A DNA stretch of 8,581 nt from Cellvibrionales bacterium UBA2511. GTDB taxonomy: Bacteria > Pseudomonadota > Gammaproteobacteria > Pseudomonadales > Porticoccaceae. The stretch is taken from assembly GCA_002341315.1 (NCBI GenBank), contig DDNV01000101.1, positions 10,987 through 19,567 of the forward strand. Direction: 5' to 3'. Of this stretch, positions 6,288 through 8,581 are shown piece by piece. Below the pieces are notes generated by a model. The model worked only from the letters and a program-made list of their open reading frames with translations, did not search any database and was not told the origin of the DNA. Position 1 is the first letter of the stretch; each line of letters begins with the position of its first letter. The translations under genes were made by a program, and so were the position numbers.

Positions 6288-8207
6288 TTGAATGATCATC
6301 AAGGCCATAGCTGGTCCATTGTGGATTCGGCGAGTCTCTATGGCGTCAACGACTGGGGTGCCGGGTATTTTGGTCTCTCAGAAAAGGGTGAAATAACGGT
6401 TATTGCTCCTCACAATGGGCGCTCTCACCAGATTTCCCTGCTCGATATTGTCGCCGGTCTGGAACAGCGTGGCCATGCCATGCCGGTTTTGTTGCGGATT
6501 GAGAATCTGCTCGACCAGCGGATCACCTATCTCAACGAAAGTTTTGCCGACGCTATCCGCCAAATGAACTATCAGGGCGAGTACCGCGGTGTCTTTCCTA
6601 TCAAGGTCAATCAACAGTGCCATGTGGTGGAAGAGATTGCCAAATTTGGCAGTCAGTACCATCACGGCCTCGAGGCGGGTAGCAAGGCGGAACTGATTAT
6701 CGCCATGTCACATCTGCAGGATCGTGAGGCCTGTATCATTTGTAATGGGTACAAGGATGCAGAATTTATCCAGCTTGGCCTGCATGCCAGAAAGCTGGGC
6801 CTGAAATGTTTCTTTGTAATCGAGACCCCCTCCGAGCTGGGGATCATTCTGGAGCAGAGCAAGCGCCTCGGTATCGAACCGTTGATCGGCGTACGCCTGA
6901 AACTGGCCGCCAAGGTTGAGGGCCACTGGTTTGAAGACAGTGGTGATCGCTCACTGTTTGGCCTGACCGTGACCCAGCTGGTGGATGTGCTGGACCGGTT
7001 GCGCGAGGCGGATATGCTGCACTGCCTGCAACTGATGCACTATCACATCGGCTCCCAGATCCCGAATATTCGCAATATTCGCGACGGTGTCCAGGAAGCC
7101 TGCCGCTACTACGTGGATTTGGTGAAAGAGGGTGCCCCACTGGGTTATCTCGACCTGGGTGGCGGTCTGGCGGTGGATTACACCGGTGCTCGCACCAACG
7201 AAACTCACAGCAAAAACTACTCCCTGGAGGAGTACTGTGTCGATATCGTGGAAACCATCACCGAGGCACTCAACAATAGCGATATTCCTCACCCGACCCT
7301 GATTACCGAGTCGGGACGGGCCACCGTGGCTTACTCCTCGGTACTGCTGTTCAATATTCTCGATGTGAGTTATTTCAAGTCCAACGGTATACCCGATCAG
7401 TTGCCAGAAGACTGTACTGAATCGCTCGATAATCTCTGGGTAACCCTGCAGTCGCTGAACGACACCAATCTTCAGGAGTGTTGTAATGACGCGGCTCACT
7501 ACCGGGAGGACATGCGGCGCATGTTTCGTCAGGGTCAGGTGCAACTGCGGGAACTTGCCCTGGCGGAAAATCTCTATCTGGAGGTTTTACAGCGCACCCG
7601 CCTGCTGTTGCCGTCGTTGCGTCGTATCCCGCCGGAGCTGGCAAATCTGGATGAGGCGCTCGCTGACATTTATTACGGGAATTTCAGCCTGTTCCAGTCG
7701 CTGCCGGATTCCTGGGCAATCGACCAGATTTTCCCGGTGATGCCAATCCATCGGTTGGATGAAGCACCCACTAACAAGGCGATCATTGCCGACCTGACCT
7801 GTGACTCCGATGGCAAACTGGATTTGTTTGCCAATGCCGACGGCGAAACCCGGACCTTGCCGCTGCACGACCTCAAAGAGGGTGAAGAGTATTACCTCGG
7901 TGTGTTTCTGGTGGGTGCCTACCAGGAAACCCTGGGGGATCTGCACAACCTGTTCGGTGATACCCATGTGGTGAGTGTTCGCATTGATGGTGAGGGGCAG
8001 TTTGAATTTGTTGAGGAAATTCAGGGCGATACCATCGGCGATGTGCTCAGTTATGTGGAATACAACCCCAAGGAGTTGTATGAGAAATTTCGTATCTATG
8101 CCGAGACCGCTGTGCGTTCTGGCAGTATCAGCGTGGCCGAGCGCCAGCGGATGTTAAAGACGTTCAGTAACAGCCTGAATGGCTATACCTATTTTGAGCG
8201 GGACTGA
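6288..8207 (+). CDS. speA: Biosynthetic arginine decarboxylase (PLP-dependent)
   Basis: Converts arginine to agmatine and CO2, the first step of putrescine synthesis through agmatine. From TTG 6288 the protein is 639 aa, close to the family (about 636-660). The N-terminus HSWSIVDSASLYGVNDWGAGYF aligns directly with pseudomonad SpeA. PLP Lys106 lies in FPIKVNQQ. GLEAGSKAEL, HYHIGSQIPNIR, DLGGGLAVDY and ITESGRA are the barrel motifs, and the C-terminal CDSDGK contains active-site Cys505. FSLFQSLPDSWAIDQIFPV and GAYQETLGDLHNLFGDTH close the family signature. The open frame continues to TTG 6159 (682 aa), but the extra 43 residues have no counterpart I recognise. TTG is a weak initiation codon, which may limit expression. 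A carboxynorspermidine-synthase-like gene follows after 128 nt, pointing to spermidine synthesis. Function is firm, start moderate. Confidence 0.96.
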   Translation: MNDHQGHSWSIVDSASLYGVNDWGAGYFGLSEKGEITVIAPHNGRSHQISLLDIVAGLEQRGHAMPVLLRIENLLDQRITYLNESFADAIRQMNYQGEYRGVFPIKVNQQCHVVEEIAKFGSQYHHGLEAGSKAELIIAMSHLQDREACIICNGYKDAEFIQLGLHARKLGLKCFFVIETPSELGIILEQSKRLGIEPLIGVRLKLAAKVEGHWFEDSGDRSLFGLTVTQLVDVLDRLREADMLHCLQLMHYHIGSQIPNIRNIRDGVQEACRYYVDLVKEGAPLGYLDLGGGLAVDYTGARTNETHSKNYSLEEYCVDIVETITEALNNSDIPHPTLITESGRATVAYSSVLLFNILDVSYFKSNGIPDQLPEDCTESLDNLWVTLQSLNDTNLQECCNDAAHYREDMRRMFRQGQVQLRELALAENLYLEVLQRTRLLLPSLRRIPPELANLDEALADIYYGNFSLFQSLPDSWAIDQIFPVMPIHRLDEAPTNKAIIADLTCDSDGKLDLFANADGETRTLPLHDLKEGEEYYLGVFLVGAYQETLGDLHNLFGDTHVVSVRIDGEGQFEFVEEIQGDTIGDVLSYVEYNPKELYEKFRIYAETAVRSGSISVAERQRMLKTFSNSLNGYTYFERD

Positions 8208-8220
8208 TAGAGTCGGGATT

Positions 8221-8245
8221 GTGTTAAGCCACGGCTGATCGTGGC
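8221..8245 (+). promoter_or_regulatory. Shared polyamine-leader element, copy 2 (upstream of the dehydrogenase gene)
   Basis: GTGTTAAGCC followed by ACGGCTGATCGTGGC. GCCACG (8228-8233) and CGTGGC (8240-8245) form a perfect 6-bp stem with loop GCTGAT. Both the flanking GTGTTA-GCC and the core GGCTGATCGTG match copy 1 at 6121-6150. No T-tract follows, so it is not an intrinsic terminator for speA. Confidence 0.5.
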
Positions 8246-8248
8246 GTG

Positions 8249-8272
8249 ATGACCATTCGTTTTCGCAAATAG
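8249..8272 (+). CDS. Possible 7-codon leader ORF
   Basis: ATG 8249 to TAG 8270-8272 would encode MTIRFRK, with three basic residues out of seven. It begins 3 nt after the shared hairpin, much as the ORF at 6146 begins within copy 1. There is no convincing ribosome site. ORFs this short are common by chance, so only the parallel placement makes it notable. Confidence 0.2.
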   Translation: MTIRFRK

Positions 8273-8297
8273 CGTTGGTTCTGAGAAAGATAATCTG

Positions 8298-8313
8298 TTT
8301 GCCGACTGGCAAA
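8298..8313 (+). promoter_or_regulatory. Hairpin just upstream of a ribosome binding site
   Basis: TTTGCC-GACT-GGCAAA is a perfect 6-bp stem with a tetraloop, ending 10 nt before the strong GAGGAG of the next gene. It could affect ribosome access. No T-tract follows on either strand, so it is not an intrinsic terminator. Confidence 0.35.
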
Positions 8314-8335
8314 AAGAAAGGTTGAGGAGTTAAGC

Positions 8336-8581
8336 ATGGCAAAAGTACTCATTATCGGTGCCGGTGGGGTCGGTGGCGTTGTGACCCACAAGTGTGCCCA
8401 GTTGCCGGATGTCTTTGAGGAGATAGTCCTCGCCAGTCGCACCGAAGCGAAATGTCGGCACATTGCCTCGCAACTCGATCGCTCCATTGAGACCGCACAG
8501 GTAGATGCGGACAATGTGCCGGAGCTGGTGGCGCTGATCAATCGCGTCAAACCGGATCTGGTGATCAACGTGGCGCTGCCC
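8336..8581 (+). CDS. Saccharopine-dehydrogenase-family protein, probable carboxynorspermidine synthase, 3' end outside window
   Basis: Only the first 82 residues are present and no stop is seen. ATG 8336 is preceded by GAGGAG (8324-8329) at 6 nt, the best ribosome site in the window. The N-terminus is a Rossmann fold: GAGGVGGVV (residues 8-16) binds the dinucleotide phosphates, and LASRT (32-36) ends the second strand with Arg35, a residue often linked to NADPH preference. The start MAKVLIIGAGGVGGVVTHK closely resembles carboxynorspermidine/carboxyspermidine dehydrogenases. These condense putrescine or diaminopropane with aspartate semialdehyde. Its place downstream of speA fits the alternative spermidine pathway. 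A saccharopine or lysine-pathway dehydrogenase remains possible from this fragment alone. The 128-nt leader holds two hairpins, suggesting its own control or a separate transcript. Confidence 0.82.
   Translation, partial: MAKVLIIGAGGVGGVVTHKCAQLPDVFEEIVLASRTEAKCRHIASQLDRSIETAQVDADNVPELVALINRVKPDLVINVALP

Noticed and set aside
6951..7544. 197-codon open frame on the minus strand
   Set aside because: Lies wholly inside speA, whose protein is strongly conserved across this stretch; the reverse frame has no recognisable domain or ribosome site.
1..8581. Mobile elements, tRNAs, CRISPR arrays, defence genes
   Set aside because: Looked for terminal inverted repeats, transposase or integrase motifs, cloverleaf patterns and regularly spaced repeats on both strands; none seen.

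Overview
The window looks like chromosomal DNA from a free-living, moderately GC-rich gammaproteobacterium, probably a marine or pseudomonad-like lineage. This rests on a Pseudomonas-type (class II) PHA synthase with its PhaZ depolymerase, a FabY-class ketoacyl synthase, and a biosynthetic arginine decarboxylase followed by a carboxynorspermidine-synthase-like dehydrogenase. The genus is an inference; no rRNA or other marker is present. I see no mobile element, tRNA, CRISPR array or defence system.

Region 1 (1-2944, + strand) is a compact polyhydroxyalkanoate (PHA) operon. It holds phaC (its 5' end lies outside the window), phaZ (best start GTG 1681, 19 nt after phaC) and a small MaoC-type hot-dog hydratase (31 nt after phaZ). 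Together they would polymerise (R)-3-hydroxyacyl-CoA, mobilise the granule, and interconvert enoyl-CoA and 3-hydroxyacyl-CoA. The phaC2/phaD genes that follow phaZ in pseudomonads are absent.

Region 2 (2985-5995) holds a GlxA-type AraC-family regulator on the minus strand, convergent with the PHA operon and divergent from fabY. FabY is a ketoacyl-ACP synthase that can start fatty-acid synthesis. The 89-bp divergent gap contains a good sigma70-like promoter for the regulator, placed so that its mRNA would be almost leaderless. It also contains a perfect 6-3-6 dyad overlapping a possible -10 of fabY.

Region 3 (5996-8581, + strand) is a polyamine block. speA (arginine decarboxylase, best start TTG 6288) has a leader of nearly 300 nt. 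It is followed by the start of a saccharopine-dehydrogenase-family gene that resembles carboxynorspermidine synthase and runs off the window end. Together they suggest the alternative spermidine route through agmatine/putrescine and carboxyspermidine.

The most interesting signal is in the leaders of these two polyamine genes. Both carry a shared element, GTGTTA(A)GCC followed by GGCTGATCGTG, that can fold into a hairpin with the same GCTGAT loop. In both, a very short arginine-containing ORF begins in or just after the element (22 codons at 6146, 7 codons at 8249). In the speA leader the same bases can also pair in a longer, mutually exclusive 14-bp stem. This looks like a candidate leader-based polyamine or arginine control module, but two copies read by eye are not proof.
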